Shown here piece by piece: positions 43,594 to 51,776 of a stretch of 64,000 nt of DNA (positions within the stretch are counted from its first letter, which is position 1; every line of letters starts with the position of its first letter). The stretch is from Duncaniella freteri (GTDB lineage: Bacteria; Bacteroidota; Bacteroidia; Bacteroidales; Muribaculaceae). Where the stretch lies: assembly GCF_004766125.1 (NCBI RefSeq), contig NZ_SJSA01000001.1, positions 1,178,001 to 1,242,000 on the forward strand, given 5' to 3'. Both the position numbers and the translations under genes were made by a program. The notes beneath the pieces were generated by a model. It was not told the DNA's origin, did not search any database, and was given only the letters and a program-made list of their open reading frames with translations.

Positions 43594-45051
43594 ATGGAAG
43601 AAAAGATAATCATAGCCCTTGAAATAGGCAGTTCCAAGATCAAAGGAGCCACCGGTGCGGTAGGTCCTGACGGAGCAATCAATGTGAAGGCAGTTGAACG
43701 AGAGCCTATCTCGGACATAGTGCGCTACGGATGTGTGCGCAACATCGTAGAGACCGCACAGGCAGTGCGAAAGGTGATCGATCGTCTGGAATTGCGCGAG
43801 TCTCCGCGCAAGATTGAAGGCATATATCTCAGTATCGGCGGCCGTTCGCTCTCTTCTCAGGCTGCCACTATAGAGCGCAGGCTTGCATCGGACACGATTA
43901 TCACCCAGGAGATACTTGAAGATATCTTCAGCGAGGCTCTTGACTATCCGCTCGCTGACCGTCATGTCATCACTGTGACCAGGAGGGAGCTGTATGTCAA
44001 CAATGCTCTCACACCCAAACCCCTTGGCGAGATCGGGTCGCATATCCTGGCTAAGCTCAACATCATAAGCTGCCGCAACCAGCCTCTGCGCAATCTTACC
44101 ATGATGGTCGAGGACCGCTTGCAGCTCAAGGTGATGGATACATTCGTGCGTCCGCTCGCCATTGCTGATCTTGTGCTTGTGGAGGAGGAAAAGCGTCTGG
44201 GCTGTATGCTTGTGGATTTCGGAGCAGAGACCACCACTGTGGCGATATACAAGAATGGTGTGCTTGTACATCTGGTGGTGCTTCCTATGGGATCGCGTAA
44301 TATCACACGCGACATCACGGCTCTGAATTTCATTGAGGAGCAGGCTGAGGAGATGAAGAAGGCTGGAGGATCGGCGTTTGCCACTCTTGAGGCTAACCAC
44401 ACTCCCGGTCAGCCTGACTTTGTGGCTATCAACAACTATGTATCGGCGCGTGCGGCTGAGATCATTGTGAATGTATGCGAGCAGGTGAAATATGCCGGAC
44501 TCACTCCCGAACAGCTCTCGGAGGGGATTATCATTGTAGGCAAGGGTGCAAGGCTTTCGGGATTCAATCAGCGATTGAGCCAGATATCGGGCATGAAGGT
44601 GCGCACAGGTGTCCCTGTGAGCCGTCGTCTGCGCATACTTGACGGACGCATACAGGTTGCCGATGCTGTGGATGTGCTTGCCATACTGAATGCAGCCGCC
44701 AAGAACAATCCTCAGGAATGTCTGTCGACCCCCGCTCCTGTAGTGGAGACCCCTGTACGCCCTGTGGCGGAGGCTAAGCCGGTGGTGACGGTCGCTGATC
44801 CGACCCCTGGTCCGGCTCGTGTGCCAGCCGCAAGCATAGCCTCTCCCGTGAATGCATCCCAGCCTGCAGCTGCGACAACAACTACAAATGATACAACGAC
44901 GACAACTACTACATATACACCCCCTGTTCAGCATATCGACAATAGCAGGGGAGGAAACAGAAGCCGCTTGTCAGCACTTTATGATAAAATGCGAGAAAGA
45001 GTAGCTAACGCGATTTCCAATAGTTTTAATGAAGAAGACGACGAAGAATAG
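43594..45051 (+). CDS. ftsA: Cell division protein FtsA (485 aa)
   Basis: An actin-fold ATPase that tethers FtsZ to the membrane. The start motif IIALEIGSSKIKGATG, LGCMLVDFGAETTTVAIYKNG and GIIIVGKGARLSGF are its phosphate and adenosine sites. After the fold comes a Pro/Thr-rich linker (about 375-455, with a run of Thr), then a C-terminal amphipathic helix (LSALYDKMRERVANAI), the membrane anchor. A 120-bp gap follows ftsQ, so a separate promoter is possible. Confidence 0.95.
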   Translation: MEEKIIIALEIGSSKIKGATGAVGPDGAINVKAVEREPISDIVRYGCVRNIVETAQAVRKVIDRLELRESPRKIEGIYLSIGGRSLSSQAATIERRLASDTIITQEILEDIFSEALDYPLADRHVITVTRRELYVNNALTPKPLGEIGSHILAKLNIISCRNQPLRNLTMMVEDRLQLKVMDTFVRPLAIADLVLVEEEKRLGCMLVDFGAETTTVAIYKNGVLVHLVVLPMGSRNITRDITALNFIEEQAEEMKKAGGSAFATLEANHTPGQPDFVAINNYVSARAAEIIVNVCEQVKYAGLTPEQLSEGIIIVGKGARLSGFNQRLSQISGMKVRTGVPVSRRLRILDGRIQVADAVDVLAILNAAAKNNPQECLSTPAPVVETPVRPVAEAKPVVTVADPTPGPARVPAASIASPVNASQPAAATTTTNDTTTTTTTYTPPVQHIDNSRGGNRSRLSALYDKMRERVANAISNSFNEEDDEE

Positions 45052-45083
45052 TAGTAAAAGGTATTTATAAATTTGACATAAAG

Positions 45084-46556
45084 ATGGAAGACAACAATAT
45101 AAATCAGAACCTTGACGATGCATCGGCATTCACCGATGCACGCAGGATAGCGGTAGAGGATCCTATTATAATCAAGGCTGTCGGAGTGGGCGGCGGCGGT
45201 AACAACGCTGTAAGCCACATGTTCAAGGAAGGTATAAAGAACGTCTCGTTTGTCAATATAAATTCCGACGAGCAGGCATTGCGTCATTCCGATGTCCCCA
45301 ATACATTGCGTATCGGCGACGGACTCGGGGCGGGCAACAAGCCGGAGAAGGCAAAAGTGTTTGCCGAGGATGCCACTGAGGAGATAAGCCGCCTGTTTGA
45401 CGATGATACCAAGATGGTGTTTGTCACCGCCGGTATGGGTGGAGGCACCGGTACCGGAGCCGCCCCTGTGGTGGCACGTGTGGCTAAGGAGCGCGGGCTT
45501 CTGACCATAGGCATAGTTACAATCCCGTTTCTCTTCGAAGGCCAGGTAAAAATCAAGAAAGCGATTGCCGGAGCTGACGAGATGGCAAAGTATGTCGACG
45601 CTCTACTTGTGATCAACAATGAGCGGCTCACTGAGATATACGGCGACCTCGACTTTATGAATGCGTTCGGCAAGGCTGACGATACCCTTTCGGTGGCGGC
45701 ACGCTCGATCTCGGAGATCATAACCCGCCAGGGTATAATCAATCTCGACTTCAATGATGTCGACACCACTCTTCGTGACGGTGGTGCAGCCATCATATCC
45801 ACCGGATTCGGTGAAGGGGAAGGACGTGTGACCGCAGCCATCCAGGACGCACTCAACTCGCCTCTGCTCAAGAACCGCGACATACTCGGCTCAAAGAAGC
45901 TCCTTTTCAATCTCTATTTCAATCCTCAGGCTCAGGACAAGTTCCTTATGAGCGAGACCAAGGAGCTCACCCAGTTTATCGGTCAGATCAATTCAAGCGT
46001 CGATGTTATCTGGGGTGTATGTCCTGACGAGACCATCGGAAACCAGGTGAAGATCACGATTCTTGCGGCCGGATTTGAGATCACCCTGCGTGATGAAGAG
46101 AATGAGATAATCAATGGTGTGAACGTTAATCCAAATCAGGGCACTGTGATAGATATCAACCCTCATACCGGCAACAATGTGGGAGTAGGTGCTGACACTG
46201 CCAAATTTCAGTTTCCACAGCCGGCTCGCTCACAGCAGTCGCAGGTTGGTGCCATACAGCAGCCTCAGCAGTCTCAGGGTATGAGGAATCCCATGGAGTT
46301 GGTGCCCGATGTGCGAGTGATGGAAGAGTACGGAAAGGACAAGACCCAGATATTCACCGGAGCCAAGGAGCGTTCGTCGGCAATCATACTCGGACTGAAC
46401 CAGCTTGATGACGATTCGATATGCGACACTCTTGAGAGATATCCCGCCTACAAGCGTGAACGCCGCATCATCGACAGCATACGTTCGGGAGCGTTCGATT
46501 CAGGTCAGCAGAACATTCCGGCATCGACAGGATCGGGAAAGGCTTTCAGCTTCTGA
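45084..46556 (+). CDS. ftsZ: Cell division protein FtsZ (490 aa)
   Basis: The tubulin-like GTPase of the Z-ring. GGGGNNAVSHM near the start, the signature GGGTGTG (119-125), NVDFNDV-type NLDFNDVDTTLRDGGAAI and the T7 loop are all present. The disordered linker (about 365-440, Gln-rich) is followed by a C-terminal peptide with RYPAYKRERR, which resembles the Bacteroidota partner-binding tail, and about 30 extra residues after it. It ends the dcw cluster and is followed by a short hairpin. Confidence 0.97.
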   Translation: MEDNNINQNLDDASAFTDARRIAVEDPIIIKAVGVGGGGNNAVSHMFKEGIKNVSFVNINSDEQALRHSDVPNTLRIGDGLGAGNKPEKAKVFAEDATEEISRLFDDDTKMVFVTAGMGGGTGTGAAPVVARVAKERGLLTIGIVTIPFLFEGQVKIKKAIAGADEMAKYVDALLVINNERLTEIYGDLDFMNAFGKADDTLSVAARSISEIITRQGIINLDFNDVDTTLRDGGAAIISTGFGEGEGRVTAAIQDALNSPLLKNRDILGSKKLLFNLYFNPQAQDKFLMSETKELTQFIGQINSSVDVIWGVCPDETIGNQVKITILAAGFEITLRDEENEIINGVNVNPNQGTVIDINPHTGNNVGVGADTAKFQFPQPARSQQSQVGAIQQPQQSQGMRNPMELVPDVRVMEEYGKDKTQIFTGAKERSSAIILGLNQLDDDSICDTLERYPAYKRERRIIDSIRSGAFDSGQQNIPASTGSGKAFSF

Positions 46557-46567
46557 GATATGCCCCC

Positions 46568-46585
46568 TGCCTGTATGAACAGGCA
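46568..46585 (+). terminator. Hairpin after ftsZ
   Basis: TGCCTGT (46568-46574) and ACAGGCA (46579-46585) form a 7-bp stem with a 4-nt loop, 12 bp past the ftsZ stop. No U-tract follows, so termination may be partial. Confidence 0.45.
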
Positions 46586-46638
46586 TCAGGAAAACTATAA
46601 AATTATCTAATAAATTCGAAACCGTAACGCGTAGCGAC

Positions 46639-46668
46639 TTGTAGATATAAATAAAATCTGTATCTTTG
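46639..46668 (+). promoter_or_regulatory. Promoter of the DUF2795 gene
   Basis: TTG (46639-46641), 19 bp, then TATCTTTG (46661-46668) match the Bacteroidota consensus well. The expected leader to the ATG at 46698 is about 23 nt. Confidence 0.75.
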
Positions 46669-46697
46669 CGCGAAAATTACAAAACACCTTATACGAC

Positions 46698-46919
46698 ATG
46701 TATTGGACACTTGAACTCGCATCAAAGCTGGAGGATGCTCCCTGGCCCGCGACACGTGAAGAGCTTATTGACTATGCGATGCGCTCAGGCGCACCTATGG
46801 AAGTAATCGAGAACCTTCAGGAAATGGAGGATGAAGGTGAAGCCTACGAATGTATCGAGGACATCTGGCCCGACTACCCCTCCAAAGAAGACTTCTTCTT
46901 CAACGAGGAGGAGTATTGA
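46698..46919 (+). CDS. DUF2795 protein (73 aa)
   Basis: A very acidic small protein: MYWTLELASKLEDAPWPATR, ELIDYAMRSGAPMEVIENLQ and WPDYPSKEDFFFNEEEY match DUF2795-type proteins, a near-universal single-copy family in Bacteroidota with strongly conserved sequence. The ELIDYA...APxEVIENLQ pair of helices resembles a small DNA- or protein-binding fold, but no function is established. It has its own promoter and terminator, and is followed by decayed mobile DNA. Confidence 0.9.
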   Translation: MYWTLELASKLEDAPWPATREELIDYAMRSGAPMEVIENLQEMEDEGEAYECIEDIWPDYPSKEDFFFNEEEY

Positions 46920-46961
46920 TATAAAATCTGCCCGATTTTAAGACATAAATAACTAATAAGC

Positions 46962-47005
46962 AAGCGATTGACAAGTGACAAAATAACCTTGCCAATCGCT
47001 TTTTG
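46962..47005 (+). terminator. Terminator of the DUF2795 gene
   Basis: AAGCGATTG (46962-46970) plus CAAG pairs with CTTG and CAATCGCTT (46988-47001) with one mismatch in 14, and the stem is followed by TTTTG. It lies 42 bp after the stop. Confidence 0.8.
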
Positions 47006-47012
47006 TATTCTT

Positions 47013-47155
47013 TTAGCGCAAAGTAAACATGTTATTTTTAGGCATTTAGCGCGATATGTTTTGCCGTACTTGCTATCAATGATGGGGTGACCATGACGGT
47101 TGTAAGCCGTCTTCTCGGACACGGTTCAACCGATATCATCGAGAAGGCATATTAG
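47013..47155 (+). pseudogene. Tyrosine recombinase, C-terminal relic
   Basis: One frame reads KHVIFRHLARYV up to about 47060, and a second reads FAVLAINDGVTMTVVSRLLG, then HGSTDIIEKAY and stop at 47155. Joined by a one-base shift these give the HxxR box (HLAR), the LLGH box and the end of a phage-type integrase, but the N-terminal domains, the first catalytic Arg and normal C-terminus are missing. It is a dead fragment and marks the left side of a decayed element. Confidence 0.75.
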
Positions 47156-47248
47156 GTTTTATGTCTCATACACTCACCGCCGAAGTATAAAAACTCAACT
47201 ATACCTTTTTGCCGGACGAATTGTCATAATTATTTTATACTTTTGCAT

Positions 47249-48109
47249 ATGGAAACCAACGAAATAATACTCTATCAGCCCGATGAGACAATGAAGCTTG
47301 ATGTTAGAGTGCAGCAAGAAACCGTTTGGCTAACGCAGCAACAGATTGCTCAATTGTTTGGGGTAAAACAACCTGCAATATCCAAGCATCTAAAGAACAT
47401 ATTTGAGAGTGGAGAGCTTGATGAAAATTCAGTTCATTCCATTTTGGAATATACTGCCGCAGACGGTAAGTCTTATCAGACAAAATTCTATAACTTGGAC
47501 GCCATTCTATCAGTCGGTTATAGAGTTAACAGCCGAAATGCTACCTTGTTCCGTCAATGGGCAAACAAGGTTTTGAAAGAATACCTCTTACGAGGATATT
47601 CTGTTAATCAGAGGCTTATGCTAATGGAGGATAGAATTGACCGAAGACTTTCTGAGCACGATCACCAACTGTTACAACTCACGGAGAAGGTCGATTTCTT
47701 TGTCCGCAGTTCGCTTCAACCTACGGAGGGCATCTTCTTCGATGGCCAGATTTTTGACGCATACGCCTTTGTCGCCGATTTGATTCGCAAAGCCAAACAT
47801 AGAATCGTGGTTATCGACAGCTATATCGACGATTCTGTGTTGGTGCAACTCTCAAAACGAAATCCCGCTGTGACTGTTGATATTTACGACGGCAGAATTT
47901 CACAACAGCTTCGTCAGGATGTCGATAGGCACAACCGACAATATCCGGGCGTGACTTTACATGCTTATAACAAGGCTCATGACCGTTTTCTTATAATAGA
48001 CGAGGAGGTCTATCATATCGGACACTCGCTCAAAGACCTCGGAAAGAAACTGTTTGCATTCTCCAAAATGGATGTCATAACCGGAACAGAGCTTATTTCG
48101 CAACTTTGA
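47249..48109 (+). CDS. RhuM-family protein with PLD-like C-terminal domain (286 aa)
   Basis: Residues 1-115 are a RhuM domain: WLTQQQIAQLFGVKQPAISK is a helix-turn-helix, followed by FYNLDAILSVGYRVNSRNAT and RQWANKVLKEYLLRGY. Residues 160-286 resemble a phospholipase-D-like fold with a single H244-x-R246-x4-D251 motif (HKD with Lys replaced by Arg) and HIGHSLKDLGKK. RhuM proteins occur in genomic islands, and their action is unresolved; DNA binding plus nucleic acid processing is inferred. The start is ATG 47249; a TTG two codons earlier is less likely. It is intact although both neighbours are relics. Confidence 0.8.
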   Translation: METNEIILYQPDETMKLDVRVQQETVWLTQQQIAQLFGVKQPAISKHLKNIFESGELDENSVHSILEYTAADGKSYQTKFYNLDAILSVGYRVNSRNATLFRQWANKVLKEYLLRGYSVNQRLMLMEDRIDRRLSEHDHQLLQLTEKVDFFVRSSLQPTEGIFFDGQIFDAYAFVADLIRKAKHRIVVIDSYIDDSVLVQLSKRNPAVTVDIYDGRISQQLRQDVDRHNRQYPGVTLHAYNKAHDRFLIIDEEVYHIGHSLKDLGKKLFAFSKMDVITGTELISQL

Positions 48110-48510
48110 TGGATATTAAGGATGTGTACGGTTTTGTGTGCCGTGAATTCGGAGAAGAAAACGTAGTATTGTTCATCGTTCATCGTCCATTTTGACGAAA
48201 CCAGACCTCACACGCATTGTGTTTTCGTGTCGTAGTTCTGCTCAAAGGAGGTACTCGGAGGCAAAAACAAGGCCGAAGTGCGGCAATACATGAGGGACCT
48301 GCACACCCGACTTGCCGAAGTAAACCGCAAATACGTTCTTGGCCGTGGCGATGACATCCACGAGACAGGCGCACGGTTGACTACAATCGTGACCTCCACC
48401 GAGAAAACACCAAATTCGAAACTCTTATAGACGATAACCGCGAACAGTTGCGACAGCATGAAGACCAAATTCGAAAAGCTGAGCGGCGAGTTAAAGGTCT
48501 TACGACCTAA
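48109..48510 (+). pseudogene. MobV/Pre-type relaxase fragment with frameshifts
   Basis: Pieces of one protein appear in several frames: MDIKDVYGFVCREFGEENVV then FIVH, next DETRPHTHCVFV (the HxDExTPHxH metal/nicking motif of MobV relaxases, 48194-48229), then KEVLGGKNKAEVRQYMRDLH and EVNRKYVLGRGDD, then VDYNRDLHRENTKF to KAERRVKGLTT and stop at 48510. The order matches plasmid recombination/mobilisation proteins. The N-terminus is gone, replaced by the RhuM gene, whose stop overlaps the first ATG. It is non-functional and shows that a mobilisable plasmid or transposon once inserted here. Confidence 0.8.
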
Positions 48511-48512
48511 TA

Positions 48513-48555
48513 ATCAGCCATACAAATACAGTTTATTTGTATGGCTGATATTTTT
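48513..48555 (+). terminator. Terminator after the MobV relic
   Basis: ATCAGCCATACAAATA (48513-48528) pairs perfectly with 48534-48549 around a 5-nt loop and is followed by ATTTTTAT. A 16-bp stem with a U-rich tail three bases after the last stop is a good intrinsic terminator. Confidence 0.9.
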
Positions 48556-49090
48556 ATGCTTTTTGATAGCGTCTATGGTCTCAGGGATTGTATAAAAGTG
48601 CTGAAATCCGAATCTTTAGGAGGAATCTACGTTTTTGGTTGTATAATGTGTTAATTGTGCTAAAATTACGAATAATGTCTGACATTTTTAGGCTGTGTCA
48701 AACCCCCCTTTTTGAAGAAATTACCCTTGCCACAGGTAGCTGTAGCAGGGGTAAATCTTTATAATTGTGCATTATGACACACCATCAAATGATGCATTAG
48801 CCATTTATCTATAATCATTCTCCGGAAGAGCAGTATGATTTGAGGTCGGTAGTTTTGCCTATGGCTGTGTACATCGGCTTTCTGCATATTTGGGCTAAAC
48901 ATCGACGCGCGAATATTACGGATTGGTGTTTTATCATCTCATATGGCGTAGTTTGTTAGGCTAAAATGCGTTGATTACCGGGTGTATCAATTAAAAGTAG
49001 GCAAAATTCTAAGCCTAAATATATTAAATGTGTAGAAGGATGGTGATTTATTGTCCAGTTACATATTATCGGGTTCTGACCGGTAAAATT
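48556..49090. other. Gene-free region with a structured element
   Basis: No coding frame of note was found. TTACCCTTGCCACAG (48721-48735) pairs with 48740-48754 at 14 of 15 positions around GTAG. Near-inverted GGCTGTGTCA (48692-48701) and TGACACACC (about 48775-48783) flank this hairpin and could be the ends of a small mobile remnant, but no transposase is near. Confidence 0.35.
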
Positions 49091-49130
49091 AATTGCCCCT
49101 GGAGCAGCAACGCGCGCTCCCGGGGCGATT
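49091..49130 (-). terminator. Terminator of the flavodiiron gene
   Basis: AATTGCCCCTGGAGC and GCTCCCGGGGCGATT pair over 14 to 15 positions with a mismatch and wobbles around a 10-nt loop. Read on the minus strand it lies 31 bp after the stop at 49162, followed by an AT-rich stretch. Confidence 0.7.
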
Positions 49131-49161
49131 ATCTTCTGTGGGATGTTGTGATGAATGTCGT

Positions 49162-50325
49162 TTAAGCTTCTGCGAGGGCCTGGGCAAGCGATGAGAGAGA
49201 TGCAAGATCGCTGTCGTGGAGGCGGCTGCGTATGGTGACTGTGGAGCCTACCACGGTCATGTCCTTCATTTCCGACAGGGTGTTGCACATGAGCTTTCCT
49301 GCTGTGGGTGCCCAGCTGCCGTTCTCAAGTATGCCTACATGGCGTCCGCTGAAATTCTTGGCTGCGAGATGGTGCAGGAAGTTGTGCATAGCGGGAAACA
49401 TGGCACCGTCGTAGGTGACGGAGCAGAGCGCGAGGCTACTTAGCCGGAATGCCTCGGCAACGGCGTAGGATACGTCGTGGCGGCATAGGTCGATGAGGAC
49501 CACATCGCCGGCTCCTCGGCTGCGTAGCATATCAGCGAGGCGGCGTGCCGCTTCGGCTGTGCCTCCGTATATCGAAGCGTATGCCACGAGTACGCCTTCG
49601 GTTTCGGGGATATATCGGCTCCACTTGTCGTAGAGGTTCCAGTAGTGTGCGAGATTCTCTTTCAGGATAGGTCCGTGAAGCGGGGCTATTATGCCGAACG
49701 GCAATCCTGTGAGCTTCTTCATCACAGCCTGTACGCACGACCCATATTTTCCTACAATGTTGCAGTAGTATCGGCGAGCCTCATTGTCCCATCCTTCGGT
49801 GGCGTTCGATGTGGCGAATGTCCCGAAAGCGTCGGCAGAGAAAAGTACACCGTCGGTCTCGTCGAGAGTCATCATCACCTCGGGCCAGTGTACCATGGGG
49901 GCTGTGATGAAGCGGAGGGTGGTGTGTCCGAGCGAGAGTGTGTCGCCATCTTTTACGGATATGGAGCGTTCGCTGAATCCCATGCCGTCAAAGAAGTTGT
50001 CGAGCATCGCTATCGCCTTGGCGGTGGCTACCACTTTCATTTCCGGGTACTTCTCAAGCACTGCACGTATGCTCCCGGAATGGTCCGGCTCCATGTGCTG
50101 GACTATCAGGTAGGCGGGGTGCCGTCCGTCGAGAGTGGAGTCGAGAAGGGCGAGCCATTCGCTGCACCGGCGTATGTCGACTGCATCTACCACAGCGATA
50201 TTTTCATCATCAATAAGATAGGAATTATATGATATCCCATTAGGGACTGGGTATTGTCCTTCGAAAAGGTCAAGGTTGTCATCATCGACACCTATAAATT
50301 TCACATGAGGTGTAACCGGTAGCAT
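49162..50325 (-). CDS. Flavodiiron protein, A-type flavoprotein (387 aa)
   Basis: Reduces O2 to water or NO to N2O to protect anaerobes. The lactamase-like domain keeps all diiron ligands: H77-x-E79-x-D81 (within VQHMEPDHSGS), H146, D165 and H217, with the spacing of the family. The flavodoxin domain starts at about 248 with AYASIYGGTAEAA, the FMN phosphate loop. The start is 50325 (MLPVTPHVKFIGVDDD); the upstream extension is not protein-like. No rubredoxin gene adjoins it, so the electron donor is encoded elsewhere. Whether O2 or NO is the main substrate cannot be told. Confidence 0.94.
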   Translation of the reverse strand: MLPVTPHVKFIGVDDDNLDLFEGQYPVPNGISYNSYLIDDENIAVVDAVDIRRCSEWLALLDSTLDGRHPAYLIVQHMEPDHSGSIRAVLEKYPEMKVVATAKAIAMLDNFFDGMGFSERSISVKDGDTLSLGHTTLRFITAPMVHWPEVMMTLDETDGVLFSADAFGTFATSNATEGWDNEARRYYCNIVGKYGSCVQAVMKKLTGLPFGIIAPLHGPILKENLAHYWNLYDKWSRYIPETEGVLVAYASIYGGTAEAARRLADMLRSRGAGDVVLIDLCRHDVSYAVAEAFRLSSLALCSVTYDGAMFPAMHNFLHHLAAKNFSGRHVGILENGSWAPTAGKLMCNTLSEMKDMTVVGSTVTIRSRLHDSDLASLSSLAQALAEA

Positions 50326-50435
50326 GGTGGTAGAAATAACGTTATGATTAGTGTGCAAAATTAGTAATAAAACTCCAAAAACTAACCTGAGATAACATAT
50401 TTTATACACAAGTCGCCTTGAGGCAATCACATCGA

Positions 50436-50479
50436 ACCGCCGGACACTTAGGCTCTGAAAGCCTTAAGTGTCCGGCGGT
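50436..50479. terminator. Hairpin after the thioredoxin-like gene
   Basis: ACCGCCGGACACTTA with GGCT (50436-50454) pairs with 50459-50479 except for a one-base bulge and a 4-nt loop. It lies 45 bp past the minus-strand stop at 50524. No U-tract is seen, so efficiency is uncertain. Confidence 0.6.
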
Positions 50480-50523
50480 GTAGGGTGCTCTCCGTGAGGC
50501 GGGGAGCAGTGTTGTCGGTGATG

Positions 50524-51690
50524 TTATTTCCTGCGAGGCTTCTGCTTCAGCAGGGGATGACGGTTGGAGTACTCCTGTTTACCGAACTTGGGGGTGTCGA
50601 AGAAGTCGGCAGGGAGCTGTTTACCCTCTTTCTGAGCGCGTGCCCACAGGTATTCAAGTGCAAGCGCATAGTTGTAGTGGGGCTGTGCGTCATCGCGGTC
50701 GTAATTGTTGTATGCCACATAGCGTGTGTAGCGTATCTTCCTTACGAGCTGCTCGAATGTCAGGTCAGGATCGCGGTAGGTGGGGTTGAATCGGGTGTAG
50801 AATGCAAGACGGCTCACGAGGTCGTTCTGATCGATCGTGGTGTCGGCGAGCAGCTGGTCCACATAGTCCCATGCCTCGTCGGTCTTGTTCTCGGCGAATA
50901 GCCGTGACATCCTGGCAACCTTGATGTTGTAGTCCTTGCCTTGGAAGTCGCAGAGAGCGGCAATGTATTCGGGAGAGGCATACTGTGTCTCTTTCGCGAG
51001 CTTCGAGTCGACTGCTTCCTTGCCGAAGAGTGAGCAGAATTCGCTGTAGTTGTCGGATACCTGCTTGATGTAGGGGTTGTCGAAGCCGGTCACACATTCG
51101 TTGAATATCTCCCAGGTGTTGCGGTCGGTGAGCTTGCATCCCATTGATATGAGCTTGTTGAAGTCCTGGAGCTGATTGCGTCGGCCCGAGGTCTTTTTGC
51201 CGCGTATATAGCTCATAAGGAAATCGGCGTCATAGTCGCCCGAGGCGTATTTGCTGTCGAGATAGATGGAGCTCTGCTTGGGGTCGAGCGCACCCTTGGT
51301 GTCGTTGATGAAGTCGATCATTGGCTTGTTGCCTCCGCTGCGGTGTATCATCTCCTCGGTAGCGGGGTCGACGAATATGTAGCTGGGGTAGGAGCGCACC
51401 TGGTATTTGCGTGCGAGATCCACTCCCTCGCCTTTCTCGGCATCGATCTTCATGCACACGAAGTCCTTGTTGTAGGCTTCGCCTACCTCGGGTTGCGGGA
51501 ACACTGTGAGAGCCATGTTGAGGCAAGGTCCGCACCATTCGGTGAAGAAGTCGATGAATATTTTCTTGTTCTCGGCTTTTGCCTTGGCAACCCCTTCGGC
51601 CCATGTGCCGTGGAAGAACTCGATACCGGCAGCACGAGACGACATGGTGAATGCAAAGGCAATGAGGCAAACTGCAAATAGTTTTTTCAT
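50524..51690 (-). CDS. Secreted thioredoxin-fold protein (388 aa)
   Basis: A signal peptide (MKKLFAVCLIAFAFTMSSRA) leads a thioredoxin domain: KKIFIDFFTEWCGPCLNMAL with the CGPC motif, followed by QVRSYPSYIFVDP carrying the cis-Pro. About 240 helical residues with TPR-like spacing follow (AALCDFQGKDYNIKVARMSRL, HYNYALALEYLWARAQ). The start at 51690 is chosen for the signal peptide. It follows SusC and SusD on the same strand, so it belongs to that locus, as the thioredoxin-fold protein at 24022 does to the first. Disulfide reduction or repair of imported or exported protein is inferred. Confidence 0.85.
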   Translation of the reverse strand: MKKLFAVCLIAFAFTMSSRAAGIEFFHGTWAEGVAKAKAENKKIFIDFFTEWCGPCLNMALTVFPQPEVGEAYNKDFVCMKIDAEKGEGVDLARKYQVRSYPSYIFVDPATEEMIHRSGGNKPMIDFINDTKGALDPKQSSIYLDSKYASGDYDADFLMSYIRGKKTSGRRNQLQDFNKLISMGCKLTDRNTWEIFNECVTGFDNPYIKQVSDNYSEFCSLFGKEAVDSKLAKETQYASPEYIAALCDFQGKDYNIKVARMSRLFAENKTDEAWDYVDQLLADTTIDQNDLVSRLAFYTRFNPTYRDPDLTFEQLVRKIRYTRYVAYNNYDRDDAQPHYNYALALEYLWARAQKEGKQLPADFFDTPKFGKQEYSNRHPLLKQKPRRK

Positions 51691-51722
51691 GATTGTCAAG
51701 TTTTTTCAGATTCTCACCATTC

Positions 51723-51747
51723 ATGTAGGGGACCGGGTCCCCTACAT
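51723..51747. promoter_or_regulatory. Short GC hairpin between SusD and thioredoxin-like genes
   Basis: ATGTAGGGGACC (51723-51734) and GGTCCCCTACAT (51736-51747) are a perfect inverted repeat with a one-base centre. In the 86-bp gap it may limit read-through from susD into the thioredoxin-like gene. Confidence 0.5.
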
Positions 51748-51776
51748 ATGATGGCATATTATGAGAGAAGCATTTT

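Noticed and set aside
43531..44934. Antisense frame of 467 codons over ftsA
   Set aside because: Low-complexity, Cys/Arg/His-rich product, typical of a shadow of a real coding strand.
48692..48783. MITE or IS end
   Set aside because: The inverted ends match imperfectly, no target duplication was found and no transposase is close.
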